Notes under the pieces: generated by a model
What the model was told of the DNA's origin: nothing
The model's database searches: none
What the model saw: the letters and a program-made list of their open reading frames with translations, nothing else
In this document: in pieces, positions 10,081 through 23,274 of the stretch
How the letters are laid out: each line of letters begins with the position of its first letter
Position numbering within the stretch: position 1 is the first letter of the stretch
Assembly: GCA_017654935.2 (NCBI GenBank)
Contig: CM065713.1
Span: 22,755,479-22,819,478 of the forward strand
DNA length: 64,000 nt
From: Phymorhynchus buccinoides
Taxonomy: Eukaryota > Mollusca > Gastropoda > Neogastropoda > Raphitomidae
Direction of reading: 5' to 3'
Position numbers and translations under genes: made by a program

Positions 10081-10987
10081 CAGGGTAGGACAGTAACGGC
10101 TGCCCGGGGCAAGTAATCCTAAGTGTCAGGCAGGTGGCAAGCTCAACGACCTGCTCCTTGGGCAAGTGCAGTTGAAATAAAAATCTCACCCGAACAGGGT
10201 TCATTCTTGCCACAGGACATCATAGGTCATTTGACCAGTTGGCAGAAAAATCAATAGGTCATTTTCCCAAAACAATAGGTCACAGATTTACTGCGGTACA
10301 TACCATGTTCATGAAGGTTAGCAAACAGTACATGTGGCCTTTCCCCATAGTTGAAGGTTTTCATCAGATTTTTTTAGAAAACTAGGTCACGCTGGAACTT
10401 TATCTGGTCTTGAAAAAGTTGGATCAGAAAATCTTTCCTGAATGTGCAATGCCGCCATTTCTTCGCTTCGGCGTTTGTTTCGCCAGATACAACTTTTTAG
10501 TTCTGTTTATGGTCCGAGGCCGCGGCAGAACTCAAGTTTAGCAGACGACAGAATCCTTGAAGTTGTTGACTGCTTTGACGAAAAATCAATCGGTCAGATG
10601 ACCGCCTGCCTGCTAAAACTATCGGACAAAATCGAAGGTTTATGAGTCAATGACCGATGACCGACGCCAAGAATGAACCCTGCACGAAACATTTTTGATC
10701 GGCAATTATACGACCGCGGGAAATCAAAAACTATGCCTTCGCAAGTGGCCTGATCTTTCGAAAGCATCATTTCCAGCCAAAACTGATTGCAATAATTATT
10801 TATACGTGTCGAGCAAGACGATTGGCCAAAGAAAATGTACTATCCAATCAGAATGAAGTATACTTATCCGGTCGCTTTCAGCTTATCGGGCAGGTCGTTT
10901 AATTAAACTGGGGGGCAGGTAGACAAATTTGACCACTTGCCCCCAGGGCAGATTGCAAAAAAAGTTACTTGTCCTACTCCTACCCTG
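10081..10987. mobile_element. CAGGGTAGGAC element, copy 1, carrying a nested insertion
   Basis: The left end CAGGGTAGGACAGTAAC is mirrored by GTTACTTGTCCTACTCCTACCCTG-type sequence at the right end. Flanks TCTAGT and TCTGGT suggest a 6-bp duplication with one change. Both subterminal regions carry CTTGCCC/GGGCAAG phrases. A second copy is at 20527-21876. Removing the nested element leaves about 420 bp of non-coding DNA. Confidence 0.7.
10195..10682. mobile_element. CAGGGTTCATTCTTG element nested in the previous one
   Basis: The ends CAGGGTTCATTCTTG and CAAGAATGAACCCTG are exact inverted repeats. Most of the right-hand 300 bp (10385-10682) recurs in reverse at 50631-50915. It contains a minor ORF (10442-10645) that I treat as chance. 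It is hAT-like by its CAG...CTG ends. Confidence 0.75.
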
Positions 10988-11076
10988 TCTGGTCCCCAGT
11001 GGTGCAGAGGGGCAGCATCCCTGTGCTATAACTTTGGGGATAAAGAACCCTAATGAAAAATCTGCTATTTTATATT

Positions 11077-11311
11077 TTAACCCTTTCACCGCCAAAGTCG
11101 CATTTTAGCACCACAATGATTTAACACCTATGTCACTAAAATGCATCAAATTGGGGTCTATTATATTATCCAAAGACCCTATTGCCTTAGTTTTGGGAAG
11201 TAAGGATAGACCTTATTTTAAATATGTCACAGAAGAATCCCCAATACTGAAGACGGATCTTTATTCTCTACCCAGGTAAATTTAATGGACATTTTTGGCT
11301 GAAATATGACA
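11077..11311 (+). mobile_element. TTAA-type MITE, left part only
   Basis: It begins TTAACCCTTTCACCGCC and follows the sequence of the complete copies at 11454-11708 and 15819-16082, with shared phrases such as AGCACCACAATGATTTAACA. It stops before the right terminus. TTAA at the end and a CCCTTT terminus are reminiscent of piggyBac-derived MITEs. Confidence 0.65.
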
Positions 11312-11453
11312 GCATTATAGATCTATCATGATGAGATCTCCATGAAGCAAAACACAAAGCTAGCCCGTGACATGGGCAGCGACACATGTCGTAGTGACGT
11401 GATGACAGGGACAAAACAGAGAAAAATGAGAAAGGGAATTCGCTCTTAATGTT

Positions 11454-11708
11454 TTAACCCTTTCAACGCCAGCCATTTTTCAGCCAAAATTATCCATGAA
11501 ACTTACCTGGATACAGAAAAGATATCGTCTGCAATATTGGGGATTCCTCTGTGATATGCATAAAATAGGGCTAATATCCTTCCCTACCAAAAATTTGTAC
11601 ATTAAGGCAATTGGGCAACGCTAACAGACCCTGATTTGATGTCTTTTAGTGACATGGGTATCAAATCATTGTGGTGCCAAGAGGCGACAGTGGCAATGAA
11701 AGGGTTAA
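11454..11708 (-). mobile_element. Complete TTAA-flanked MITE, 255 bp, inverted relative to its neighbour
   Basis: It has TTAACCCTTTCAACGCC at the left and AATGAAAGGGTTAA at the right, so TTAA occurs at both borders. Its reverse complement matches the fragment at 11077 along its length. The pair therefore forms an imperfect palindrome around about 140 bp of unrelated DNA. It is probably piggyBac-like and non-coding. Confidence 0.75.
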
Positions 11709-11861
11709 GATCCTGATCTACAGAAACAAAATACTGTATTTACACAGACAGACACTGTAAAACAAAACAACAAAAACTACAACACACACACACACATAAA
11801 CACACAGAGTTGGACACACATATACTTTCACCGCCTACACAATAAGATTAAACTTACTCAT

Positions 11862-13584
11862 TTAGTGATTTACATATGAGGCAATGTCAAAAGGTGCCAT
11901 GCCCCACCCCTACCTCACAAAATTGTCCATAACTTAATTTCATGATGCTTATGATCTCAGTGATTAGTCTGTCTGTGTTGTAGAAACTTTAAAAATGTTT
12001 ATTAAACAGTAAAAGCTATTGAAGACATCAAATTAAAAAAAACTATTAGCGAAAATACCGGCACTAGATGGCCGAAATCAGCGTGCATTTTGACTGTGGT
12101 GAACAGTGCACCACTTGGAGGGCTTGTGGTTCCAAATAGCAAACCCATTTTCAGTTGTATTATGTTCTTCTGTAATCTTTGCAACTATAATAATGTTCAA
12201 AATAAAATGTTCATGTGTATCTTTACGGTAATATGACCTCAAAGTCGGTATGTTACTTGCTACAATTGTCGTCACATTGAGAGCTAGCAGATAACTGTTT
12301 CCCTTGACTAACAAAAATATGGAACGAGTCTAAAACGAACGTTATAGATCCATTGGAAGTTGCTCTTTTTAACACCTATTAGTACAATAAAAACAATTTG
12401 GTAATAGTTAGCAAGATTACCTCATTTATGGATTGTCGTCACGACGTCACAAGTAACACTTATGAGCTTTCAATGTATATTACAATTAAAAAATTAAGTC
12501 AACAAGAATGGAACCCACAGTTTCTGTAAACCTTCGACTCAGTGTGCAATGCTCAATAGCTTTTCCACTCTTTTCAACATCAAAAGAGCGAAGAGAAGGC
12601 TCATAAATTTTTGTTGTCACGGAGGAATTTATGTCACAAGTAACATAATCTTGTAGCAAGTAACACACAAACCATAGTTCATTTTTATATCAATTCGATT
12701 GAAGCAATAATTTGGATGGAAATATTGACAGCTTGGCACAAAGCTTCTTTATTTTGATCTACTCTTCTGCTAGTGGGTGCCAAAATTATGTTGTAGGGTA
12801 AGAGACCCCCTGTGACGGGAGATCTTGTGTTGTCACATGTCACAAGTAGCTCATGAGTTACGATTTTAAGTTGAAATTAGGCACATTACAAGTTTACTTC
12901 ACAACACTTTGGCTGTTTCAGTAATACTGAAGCAATATTTCTTGAAAAAGTACTTTCTTTTCTGTTGGTTTATGAGACTTAATGACTTCAATCACATGTT
13001 ACTTGCTACCTGTGACAACACTTCAATTTGTCGTCACATGGATTTGTGTAGCAAGTAACATAAATAAAGTTCTACTCTCTTATTCATTTTGCTAGAATTT
13101 TTTTATCATTACTTTACAATATACACATGGAATGTTTCTTTGAAGAAATAAACATTTGTTTGCTGTTTCTGAGATTTTCTTTTATGGTAGGCAATTGTGT
13201 GCGAGTGAGGCGACAACGTATGTGTAGGTGATGATACAAAATTAAGCATAACACATGTGTTATTACTAAAGTGTCAAAAACAATTATACCAGATTATTCT
13301 AGCAATGTGACTTTATTTATTTCTGCTTTATGAAGATGATCTTTGCTTTACTCTTCACACAGCATAGTACTTTATGTTGTCACGTGTCACAAGTAACATG
13401 CCTCCTGAAGCCAATTTAAAATTGTGATAAATCATAATCTAAGCTAATTTATCCATAAATTCACACAGTCATTTTGTTGGAGTTGAAAAGAAACAGAAAA
13501 GGTCAAAAGAATTGCTGACAATGACATTTTATTTTTCACTTGCTTGGAAAGCACCTTTTGACATTGCCTCATATATATCACTAA
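11862..13584. mobile_element. 1.7-kb inverted-repeat element with many internal AAGTAACA motifs
   Basis: About 35 bp at the left (TTAGTGATTTACATATGAGG then CAATGTCAAAAGGTGC) are inverted at the right (GCACCTTTTGACATTGCCTC then ATATATATCACTAA) with one indel. Inside, the phrases TGTCACAAGTAACA, TAGCAAGTAACA and their complements occur at least seven times (near 12250, 12440, 12630, 12655, 12835, 12993, 13055, 13385), often beside GTCGTCAC or TTGTCAC. No ORF above 80 codons has transposase character. I could not assign a superfamily. Confidence 0.72.
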
Positions 13585-13640
13585 GAATTTGTCATTGAAG
13601 ATTTTCATGTTCATTCAAGATTATACACAAAACTCAAAAG

Positions 13641-13874
13641 TAGTTTCATCAATATCCACATTTAACCCCGTAAGAGAAACTATTTTATTTTGAGATGGGA
13701 AGAGGCGCTACCAAGGGATCTTGTCAATAGATCGCATTCACTTATGGCAATATTCACATAACCCAGGCCATAAGTGAATGCGATCTATTGACAAGATCCC
13801 TTGGTAGCGCCTCTTCCCATCTCAAAATAAAATAGTTTCTCTTACGGGGTTAAATGTGGATATTGATGAAACTA
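13641..13874. repeat. Perfect 108-bp inverted repeat with an 18-bp loop
   Basis: Bases 13641-13748 are the exact reverse complement of 13767-13874, separated by 18 bp. The outermost mismatch is at 13640/13875. Such a hairpin can be a fold-back element, the product of a template-switch event, or an assembly artefact. No coding function is seen. Confidence 0.9.
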
Positions 13875-14010
13875 GTGACACGGGTGCTCCTGGGAAATTT
13901 CAAAAATCCTGCAAGGGGGCGGCCCCGGTGGAGTGCAGGGGCAGCGCACAATCACACACATTTACTGCTCTTTTTTCATGCCTCTAGACTAGTACAAGTG
14001 CTACATTCCT
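13875..14010 (+). repeat. Dispersed repeat of about 135 bp (copy 3)
   Basis: It has the same order of phrases as 1876-2015: GTGCTCCTGGGAAATTTC, GGAGTGCAGGGGCAGCGCAC, then CTAGACTAGTACAAGTGCTA. It abuts the palindrome exactly at its edge. Confidence 0.65.
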
Positions 14011-14098
14011 TTTAATATAGCAAATGCTTATATAGGCCCTTTTATTGTTTTAATTGTACAAGTGTGTAAGTGTGTGTGTGTGTGTGTGTGTGTGTGCA

Positions 14099-14314
14099 CA
14101 AGAAAATCGTAACCTCAAAACCCACCTTTTCCCCCGTCATTAAAGCTCCTTTCTCTTTCTTTTCTCTCTCTTGCCATTAGGTCTGTTTCTGCTATATTCC
14201 ATTTATGTTATCCGTGTGTGTTCGCTTTGTATTGCGTTTGTGTTTGAATGCGCTTTGAATGCTAACGTGTGTGTGCGCTTTGATTTGATTTCTATCAAGA
14301 TTCAGCGCCGTATA
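14099..14314 (+). pseudogene. Degenerate LINE 3' end leading into (TTG)n
   Basis: CGTAACCTCAAAACCCACCT resembles the LKTHLF codons of LINE endings. The block ends ATTCAGCGCCGTATAAATG followed by (TTG)n, a variant of the CGCTATATAA(ATT)n tail. No intact reading frame remains. Confidence 0.45.
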
Positions 14315-14580
<266 letters not shown>

Positions 14581-14788
14581 GTGTGACTGTGTAAGAAAAT
14601 CGTTGCTTCTCAAATTCTCATAATCCGGCGATGCCGGCTCTAGGCAATTTAAAAATCTTGCAATTCAGGACATCCTGCAATCTAAGGAGAATGTAGTGAA
14701 AGAGGAAAAGAAAGAAAAAAAGGAGTGAGAACATAGTTTGAAGAAGAAATAAAGAAACAAACAAACCAAAAAATGTTCCAATCCTCAC

Positions 14789-15140
14789 CCAAATCTTCAG
14801 TGGCATCCATAGAGTAAATCTCCTCGTCAGGCAATGGAACAAGCTCCTCGGCTTTTCCCGAAGCAGCAACAGCAACAGCCGCCTCGTTTTCCAGAATTCC
14901 AGCCTCGTCTGATGCACTCTTCTCCCCGCCCCCATCACTACCACCACCCCCACCACCATCATCACCCTCACACTCCTTTGGGTTTTCCGCCGCCCCCACC
15001 CCTTCCTCTAGTCCTTCTCCCTCCTCCTCCTCCTCAGATGACAGCAACGACGGACAACTTCCGTCACTTTCCACGCCATCTTCTTCCTCTCCTTTACGGA
15101 CGATCTCTTCTTTCTCCGCGTTGGCTGGAAGGTCCACCAT
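14789..15140 (-). CDS. Exon 1 (start codon) of an unrecognised multi-exon gene
   Basis: The minus-strand ATG (15140-15138) has A at -3 and G at +4, a good Kozak context. It opens MVDLPANAEKEEIVRKGEEE, an acidic glutamate/serine/glycine-rich region (runs of E near residues 36-41 and of G near 63-68) and then ELVPLPDEEIYSMDATEDL. A G|GTGAGG donor after 117 codons plus one base ends the exon. The split codon plus AT from exon 2 gives Asp. The spliced frame then stays open through exons 2, 3 and 4, giving about 250 residues so far. The low-complexity acidic N-terminus looks disordered; the rest looks folded. The first intron is about 5.6 kb and packed with transposons. The product is unknown; the joins are inferred from splice signals and phase, not from transcripts. 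Confidence 0.7.
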
Positions 15141-15306
15141 TTTGCTATTGCTTGGAAGCTGGAAACACGGTTGCCTTGTTGAAATCTCTTACACTTGTAA
15201 TTGTATATTTTTTCTAACCTGGAGGGGAGAAAAAAAAGGCCAGACAGTATTAGTACTACATTGGAACCACCCGTATAAGAGCCCCCATTATGAGACTCTC
15301 TCCCAT

Positions 15307-15764
15307 TTAACCTTTACCGGATCATGCTTTTGACTACACAGACACGATGGCGGGGGTCTTCCACGACCCCATACTCAGCAAAGAGTGAATTCCTCGGTGT
15401 TTATCCCTGTCCGGATGGCAGGGGTCTCCCACGAACCCTACTTGTCAATGAGTCACCATGTGTTTATCCCTGTCCGGATGGCGGGGGTCTCCCACGACCC
15501 CTACTCAATGCACTGCAGTGCTCTTTAAAGTAGGGGTCGTGGGAGACCCCCGTCATCCGGACAGGTATATCAAAATTACGCGTCATATTACGTCATTTAT
15601 ATTTTATACACATTAATGACATTTAACACACTTAAAGCCATTTACGTTTTTGACAAAGTCATGAAATTTCATGAAGATTGCTTAAATAGTTTTAGAGATA
15701 TAACAATAACATGTTTTGTGTGTCAAGGGGTCTTGGGCAACCCCAGAAGTCCGGTAAAGGTTAA
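15307..15764. mobile_element. TTAA-flanked MITE with an internal hairpin
   Basis: TTAACCTTTACCGGA at the left is mirrored by TCCGGTAAAGGTTAA at the right, with TTAA at both borders (piggyBac-like). Inside, a motif ending GGGGGTCTCCCACGACCCC is repeated directly three times (near 15351, 15417, 15484). The third copy forms a 36-bp stem (15469-15504 with 15530-15565, one mismatch). It lies about 170 bp upstream of the minus-strand start codon, that is, in the likely promoter area of that gene. Confidence 0.75.
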
Positions 15765-15818
15765 GACCTACTTGTCTGATACATTGCCCATTCTTTGTAA
15801 GTGTTAAAATTACCTCCC

Positions 15819-16082
15819 TTAAGCCTTTCACCACCAATGTGGCATTTTAGCACCACAATGATTTAACACCCATGTCACTAAAACTAGTAAAAGGCATCAA
15901 ACCAGGGCCTGCTATCTGAAGACCCTATTTTCGTAATTTTGGGAGGGAAGGATAGGCCTAATGTGTAACATGTTACAGAGGAATTTGCAATATTGCAGAT
16001 CTTTTTTTCTCTCTATGCACTGTATCCAGGTAAGTTTAATGGTATTTTAGGGATGAAAAATGGCTGGCGGCGAAAGGGTTAA
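15819..16082 (+). mobile_element. Complete TTAA-flanked MITE of the CCCTTTCA family
   Basis: It has TTAAGCCTTTCACCACC at the left and GGCGGCGAAAGGGTTAA at the right. Its interior is collinear with the pair at 11.1-11.7 kb. It is 264 bp and non-coding. Confidence 0.78.
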
Positions 16083-17430
16083 ATATACACGTGTACAACT
16101 CCTTCCAATTTAACTATTTTAACTTAAATTTAAGACCTTATTTTGGATGATTTTTCTAGGTCTTAAATAAACAACCCATTGCTTCTCTTCTCAGAACCTT
16201 TATTCCAACGTTTCACCATATGGCTTTGTCAAGGAATGACAATACAATATATTACATATCAACAAGCACAGAACTTCCAGGTGGGGGCACTATAGTCTAT
16301 TTAAAAGACCTCCGATATCCCAATGGGGGGAGAGCCTCATGGAGTGGGTGGGTCGTCCAGTTCTCCACCCACAGACCCAAACCTAAGTATACTACAAAAT
16401 AACAAAGAAATCTTGATCTCGAAAAAAGAACAAAACAAACAAATACAGATAGAGAAAAAAATCTGGCTGGTCGCAGTGTTCAGCCTACTTTCCTGTTTCC
16501 TTACAGTGACTCAGGAGAAACATTATACAGAACATGCTATTATTATATAATAAAATTGCTATTGTATTACTGAGTTACTTTAGGCCGAGTTAACCAACAG
16601 ATTTGACTCTATTTTCATTCTAATTCTGAATAGGTAGATCTTTCATCTACAGCTAACACTGAGGTTTTCACAAACTTGTGAGTCAGAAAGTGACAACATT
16701 ACTATTTATTTTTATGTCTACCTTGTCAGTTGTCTAAAAAAAAAAGTAAAATCATTGACATCTGGTCAGGTCAGGTCAGGTAGTTAGGACATGCTCAGAT
16801 GCTGCTTTCAATTTCATGCAGTGCACTAACTCAGTAACTGGCCAGTCTATTCTCAAATGTTCAACTAATTTCTGGTTTCAGGGCTGTTTACAGCTTTAGC
16901 TTAGGTCATCTATTCCGTTTTCGTTTTCGTATTTTCCCCATTTGAATCATGATGAACTCATAGAAGTCATACATGTACTAACTAGTGAAGTCAGTCACCC
17001 AGTTATAAAACACATGTTTCTAAAAATAATACACAGATTCATGTAGGATTTGAATGTTAAATCTAAAATTCACATAAGTTTACTTACTTTGTTTTAAAAT
17101 ATAAAAGCAATCTTCAGTTGTTTCGGTTTGGTCAAGGTTTCAAAGTGAGATCATGTGACTGGGAATTACATAGACTGCTTTCCCTCTCTGAGATTCGCAT
17201 CATGGCGTCTACCACACAGTGCGTCTAAAAGCCGAATGTTGCCGAAAAGTACCGAATTTAGCCAAAATAGTACTGAATGTGCAGAACGGTTATGCTGAAT
17301 GGTTGTCCTGAATGGGCAATGTGTGTGTGTGTGTGTGTGTGAACGCCTGGCAGTGTCACCAAACTTCTTGAAAAAACTGAACTTCCATCCCTTCAGCAAA
17401 GGCGCCATCACCTCCGCCTGACCATGCTCT
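16083..17430. other. No gene seen
   Basis: This is A/T-rich single-copy-looking DNA. Bases 16258-16335 resemble part of the SINE at 46.83 kb in reverse (AACAAGCACAGAACTTCCAG). There are a short (GGTCA)n at 16775 and a (GT)n at 17320. No exon or RNA gene was recognised. Confidence 0.4.
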
Positions 17431-17438
17431 ACAGATGA

Positions 17439-17790
17439 GTGGTTGAGGGATTAGTACCGGCCTTACCCTCTGAAGACTTCATCACTTATCACAAATCGAG
17501 CAGACTGATCAGATCCGGACTTCCTTACTCGTCGAACCCAATAAGATCTTCAGTTAGAAACAACAACAACAACGCAATAAAAGTTCCCTCCTCAAGCACC
17601 GACCAGTTCAAAACCTTTTTCTTTGTTAAAACACCAACAGAGTGGAACCATCTGAATAACAGCACCGTCCAAGCCAACTCACCTTCAAAAGACAGCTATT
17701 ATAATAAACCGCCTCTGCGCAATCTCTCCCCGTCGCAGTTATGCCAGACTACTGATGAAGAAGAAGAAGAAGAAGGAGAAGAAGAAACCT
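17439..17790 (+). pseudogene. LINE C-terminal fragment with (GAA)n tail
   Basis: The frame contains TDQFKTFFFVKTPTEWNHLN, the DQFKxSFFxRTxxEWNxLP block common near the end of Jockey-like reverse transcriptases. It is followed by a decayed C-terminus and GATGAAGAAGAAGAAG. It is too short and altered to be functional. Confidence 0.65.
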
Positions 17791-19262
<1,472 letters not shown>

Positions 19263-19840
19263 GTATATGTGTTACAAATCCCACACCCATTGATTTCGTG
19301 GTGTTTTCAACTTGTGGACTATGACCATCTTTTGTCCACGACAAAGCCTTCTCAGTAACAACTTCCGTTTCCTGTCGTTCACGAGGGGAAAGCATGCTTT
19401 AATCACCCCAGTGGCATGCCTAATTTCAACTCAACTGTACCAGAGCCCAAGAGTCAACTCTGTCAAGGTAAAGGAATAACCCACACTTTCGCCTGTAAGA
19501 GTAAAGCATACCTGAATTGCTCGTTTCACACGTGGCTAATTTTTTGGAATGATTTAACTTTTGATCTAAAATGTTAGTTGTTGTACACTTCTGTCTTTGT
19601 TCTGCCAATAATGTCACACGTGGCTACTCGCAGACCGTCAACATGATTCTCTGTGTCAGTGTAGGCTAAATAGGCCTACACCCGTGGGGTTTAAACTAAG
19701 GATTAATACTCTTTTTGTTTTTGCATACCTTTTGGCAGTGTGACTGTTTTTATTCTGTCAAACTGATATTTTTCTGGGCATCAATTTATGGATTATGGTT
19801 TACAACATTAGTTGTAGGAGTAGTAGTAGGGACAGGCTCT

Positions 19841-20230
19841 TAGGCCTAGGCCTCGTGGCCTATATAACGTCCCCTCTTTGGCAATGACGTTGCCAAAATT
19901 ATTTTGGGTCTGAGCAAGTTTTTGAAGGACAATCAGTCAAAATCATTAAAAAGACTGACATTTCTGACTGGAAATAGTGGAACTGGAATCCAGAAGATTT
20001 TTAAAGGTGTTAATATTAGTTGCAAACTTGATGTTAGTACTTAGTTCATTCCAATGAACAGCAACTCTATAAGAAAATGAAAATTTTCTTCTATTACTTT
20101 GACAATATCTAATAAAGATTTTGCCTTCTGACTTTCTCGTGATGTTAAATTGTGGAACAGAAAAGAAAGTTTCAAAATTGATGTCATCAATACCATGGAA
20201 GATCTTATAAGATGTCTGTTTCCGAGAACA
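19841..20230 (-). pseudogene. 5'-truncated LINE of the '(TAC)n tail' family
   Basis: The minus strand reads YKIFHGIDDINFETFFSVPQ, then FNITRKSEGKIFIRYCQSNR and a VAVHWNELSTNIKF block. This is the conserved C-terminal part of the family also seen at 44.4 kb and 56.5 kb. Downstream on the same strand lies GCCACGAGGCCTAGG and a tail of TAC triplets (19819-19850). Only the last ~90 codons survive. Confidence 0.75.
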
Positions 20231-20526
20231 TGGCCCCCAAAAATAGGGTAGGTAGGTAGGCTTTCAATTTTTTTTTTTTTTTTTTTTTTTTTCCGCGGAG
20301 CAAGATTTTTGCCGTATTTGCTGAAACATGTGAATGTGAGTATCAATCAACAGATTATCTTTACCACTTGACTGTTTTTCACATAAGTACGCTGATGGAA
20401 ATGTACCAATTGATTTCACTGCATCCGCATGATCACATTTAGACATAGAAATGGCAATCGCGTGCCTTGCGCCTGCCATTGTGTTGCGGATGTTGATCAC
20501 GAAAGTCTGCACAGTAACGGTCCTTG

Positions 20527-21876
20527 CAGGGTAGGACAGTAACTTTTTTTGCAACCTGCCCCAATTTTTTTACCTGCCCCCCAGTTTTAGCCACCTGCCC
20601 GATAAATGAATGTGCCACGAGTGAAAAAGCTAGTAGAAAGAGTCTTCATGATTGGTCATCCTGTCAGTGTCACACAGCTCCTCGGGAATGACATAATTTA
20701 ATCTGTCAGTATTTTTCATACCTTTTTTTTAACGTTTCTCATGCGCGCATGCGTCTCAGTGTGTGTGCGTGCGTGCGAGTGGTAGCAAACATTGATTAAA
20801 CAAACCATCAGCATATGATACGTATAGGGGGTTATTCTGTGACAACATACATTATAACATACTACAGTAGTATCACACACACACAGAAGTACACAATCAG
20901 AGAGAGAGGGAGAGAGAAAGTCAGAGTGAGTCAGTGACAGACAGACACATACACTATAAACACATTTTCTAAACTAAAGACTTGCCTTCAAGAAGAATGC
21001 TAACTTATGACACTGACTGACACAGTGACAAGTCAAACAATCATTGTTACAATGTCAAACTGTCTTGGACTCTTTCACCAATCTGCTCTATCTGGGTCTA
21101 TTTACAGCTTTTCCATCAAAGTATGTGTGCAAAAAGAATTGCCATGTTTTGCAGTTTTATGGATAGCTTGTGCTTTTGTCTCATGCCCAGCAAACCAAAC
21201 TGCCAACTTCATCAAAATCAAATCCACTTTTAGGCCCTAGACTGACTGATCACGAAGTGATGGAAGTCAAAATCGCACACTGCACGCCGATGGCGATACT
21301 ATCCAATAATAACACATCTTCGGCACTTTCGAAGCAATAAAGCATGTGTCAACTTCGGAATATGACAGCAGAAAGTATTGTTGTCATTTTTTCTTCCAAC
21401 CACTGCCCGATGGCTCAGACTCGATTGTTATTTTTCGCCCAAGGCACGTTCCTCAAATTGCAATTTTCTCGGAAACCTGTGCAGTCCGCATAAACGGCCT
21501 TCATCTATTGGATGAAATCACAGGAGCTACGAGCGACGATTGGTTCGCTTGGCAGTTTCTGCTGGGTTGTTACTAAAAATAGCTTAGTCTGTCCTCATCA
21601 ACATGTTCGAAGAGCGAGTTACTCGGCTTCAGCAGAAATAAAACATACATGTGCAACTCCATCGCACCGCCGTATATTTCGGCGTGTATGTCGCCATATT
21701 AATTTGTATTGGACCGTATTTTATTGAGGTCGCCGTAGAAAAATACGGCGAAAACGTAACGGTTGGCAGCTCTGCCTTTTTTTCTAAGCACTTGCCCGGT
21801 GCGTCGAGTTCGCCACCTGCCCGACACTTACGACTACCTGCCCCTGGCAGTCGGGCAACCGTTACTGTCCGACCCT
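20527..21876. mobile_element. CAGGGTAGGAC element, copy 2 (about 1.35 kb)
   Basis: The left end CAGGGTAGGACAGTAAC is mirrored by GTTACTGTCCGACCCT. TCCTTG lies immediately outside both ends. Subterminal CCTGCCC phrases on both sides match copy 1 at 10.1 kb. The interior has ORFs of at most about 80 codons with no transposase signature, so it is non-autonomous. Confidence 0.75.
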
Positions 21877-21978
21877 TCCTTGACTACGCCGAGTGAGAGT
21901 GCAATGGTTGTTTCCCTTGCATCGTCTGCTCAAATTGCTTCTTTTTTTTGGGGGGGGGAAACGTAAAATATAAAAAAA

Positions 21979-23055
21979 TTAGGGTCGGCAGCAAAATCTA
22001 GGCTCGGTCGGGTTACCGGAAACAGACATTTTTTTTGTTTTTTGCCTAAGGCTGCCTCTCAACCTCCTACCCTTAAGAGAGTGTAAGTTTAGGTGTCTTA
22101 ATAGCCTTTCAATATATGACATGTTTTTACATTCTTTTAGCAGTTTTGTGGCCCGTCTTTGAACTTTTTCTATTTGATTAGACTGCCTTTTCAAAAAAGG
22201 ACACAATATAGCATTAGCATATTCCAGATGTGGCCTTACAAAAGATTTATATAGTTTTAGAAAAGTGTCTTTATCAAGATAAGTGAAACTTCTTGTAATA
22301 ATTCCTAACATCTGGTTTGCCTTGCCCACCACTCTCTGTATATGAGGATCAAATGATAATTTGTTATCAAAGGTAACACCCAAATCTTTCTCTTCTGTGA
22401 CAGTATTTATCTGCTGAATTCCATCATTGAGTCTCATTTCATATTCAACATTCTGATTGTTTTTACCAATATGTAACACCACATTTTGATACATTAAAAT
22501 ATAAATTCCAGGTATCAGACCAATCATGCAAACAGTAAATGTCATTTTGTAAAGTGGTACTGCAAGATGAGCTATTATAGATGTTTGTGTCATCTGCAAA
22601 CATTTTACAAACACTAATAACATTATCTGGCAGATCATTAATAAATATAGTAAATAGAATAGGACCAAGTATACTTCCCTGGGGAATTCCACTGAGGACA
22701 CTACTCTCTACTGATTTATCCACTCCTACTCTAACATGTTGTGATCTTTCTTTTAAAAAGTTACTGATCCAGTTAAGCAATTTACCACAAATTCCATAAG
22801 CAGCTAATTTGACTAATAACCTCTCATGCGGTACCATGTCAAATGCCTTTCTAAAATCCAAATAGATTACATCTACACTATGGCCCTGATCAGTAAGTAA
22901 GGTTAAATTTTCCATAACTTCCAATAACTGCGTTACACAGGATCTTTTTTTTTACGAAAACCATGTTGACAATTTACATATAAGTCATTATCACTGAAGT
23001 GAGACACAACAGCATCTCTAACTAAGCCTTCTAATACTTTACAAGCAATACAATT
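21979..23055 (-). pseudogene. Reverse-transcriptase fragment of a Jockey/CR1-like LINE
   Basis: Reading right to left: VNCQHGFRKKRSCVTQLLEV (an early RT block) is followed, after a frame change in a T-run near 22945, by VDVIYLDFRKAFDMVPHERL. Then come SGIPQGSILGPILFTIFIND and KMFADDTNIY, which holds the FADD catalytic pair. A second frame change near 22500 leads to GVTFDNKLSFDPHIQRVVGK, the thumb-like YKSFVRPHLEYA block and a KVQRRATKL block. Part of the RT core is recognisable, but frameshifts and lack of the 5' half and endonuclease make it inactive. Confidence 0.88.
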
Positions 23056-23274
23056 AGCTTATTTACTTCCCTTGATTTTGACTGTGACTATCGGCTGTCT
23101 TAGACAATTTTTAGCTCTCCACCTCATGTTCTCGCCTTCCAATGTCAACGTATCATTCTCTCCGTTTTTTCGCGGCTTATAAACGTCCCTGCATTGACAC
23201 TGTTTTGTTTGCATAACTTCATAAGCATGCCTTTTAAAATTATGATTGTAATTCAATCATCATGTTAAAAATAT

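Noticed and set aside
14834..15217. 127-codon His/Pro-rich plus-strand ORF
   Set aside because: It is antisense to the acidic exon 1; the minus strand has the start context, the splice donor and phase continuity.
21979..22924. Active reverse-transcriptase gene
   Set aside because: The conserved motifs are split over several frames, with no endonuclease or 5' region.
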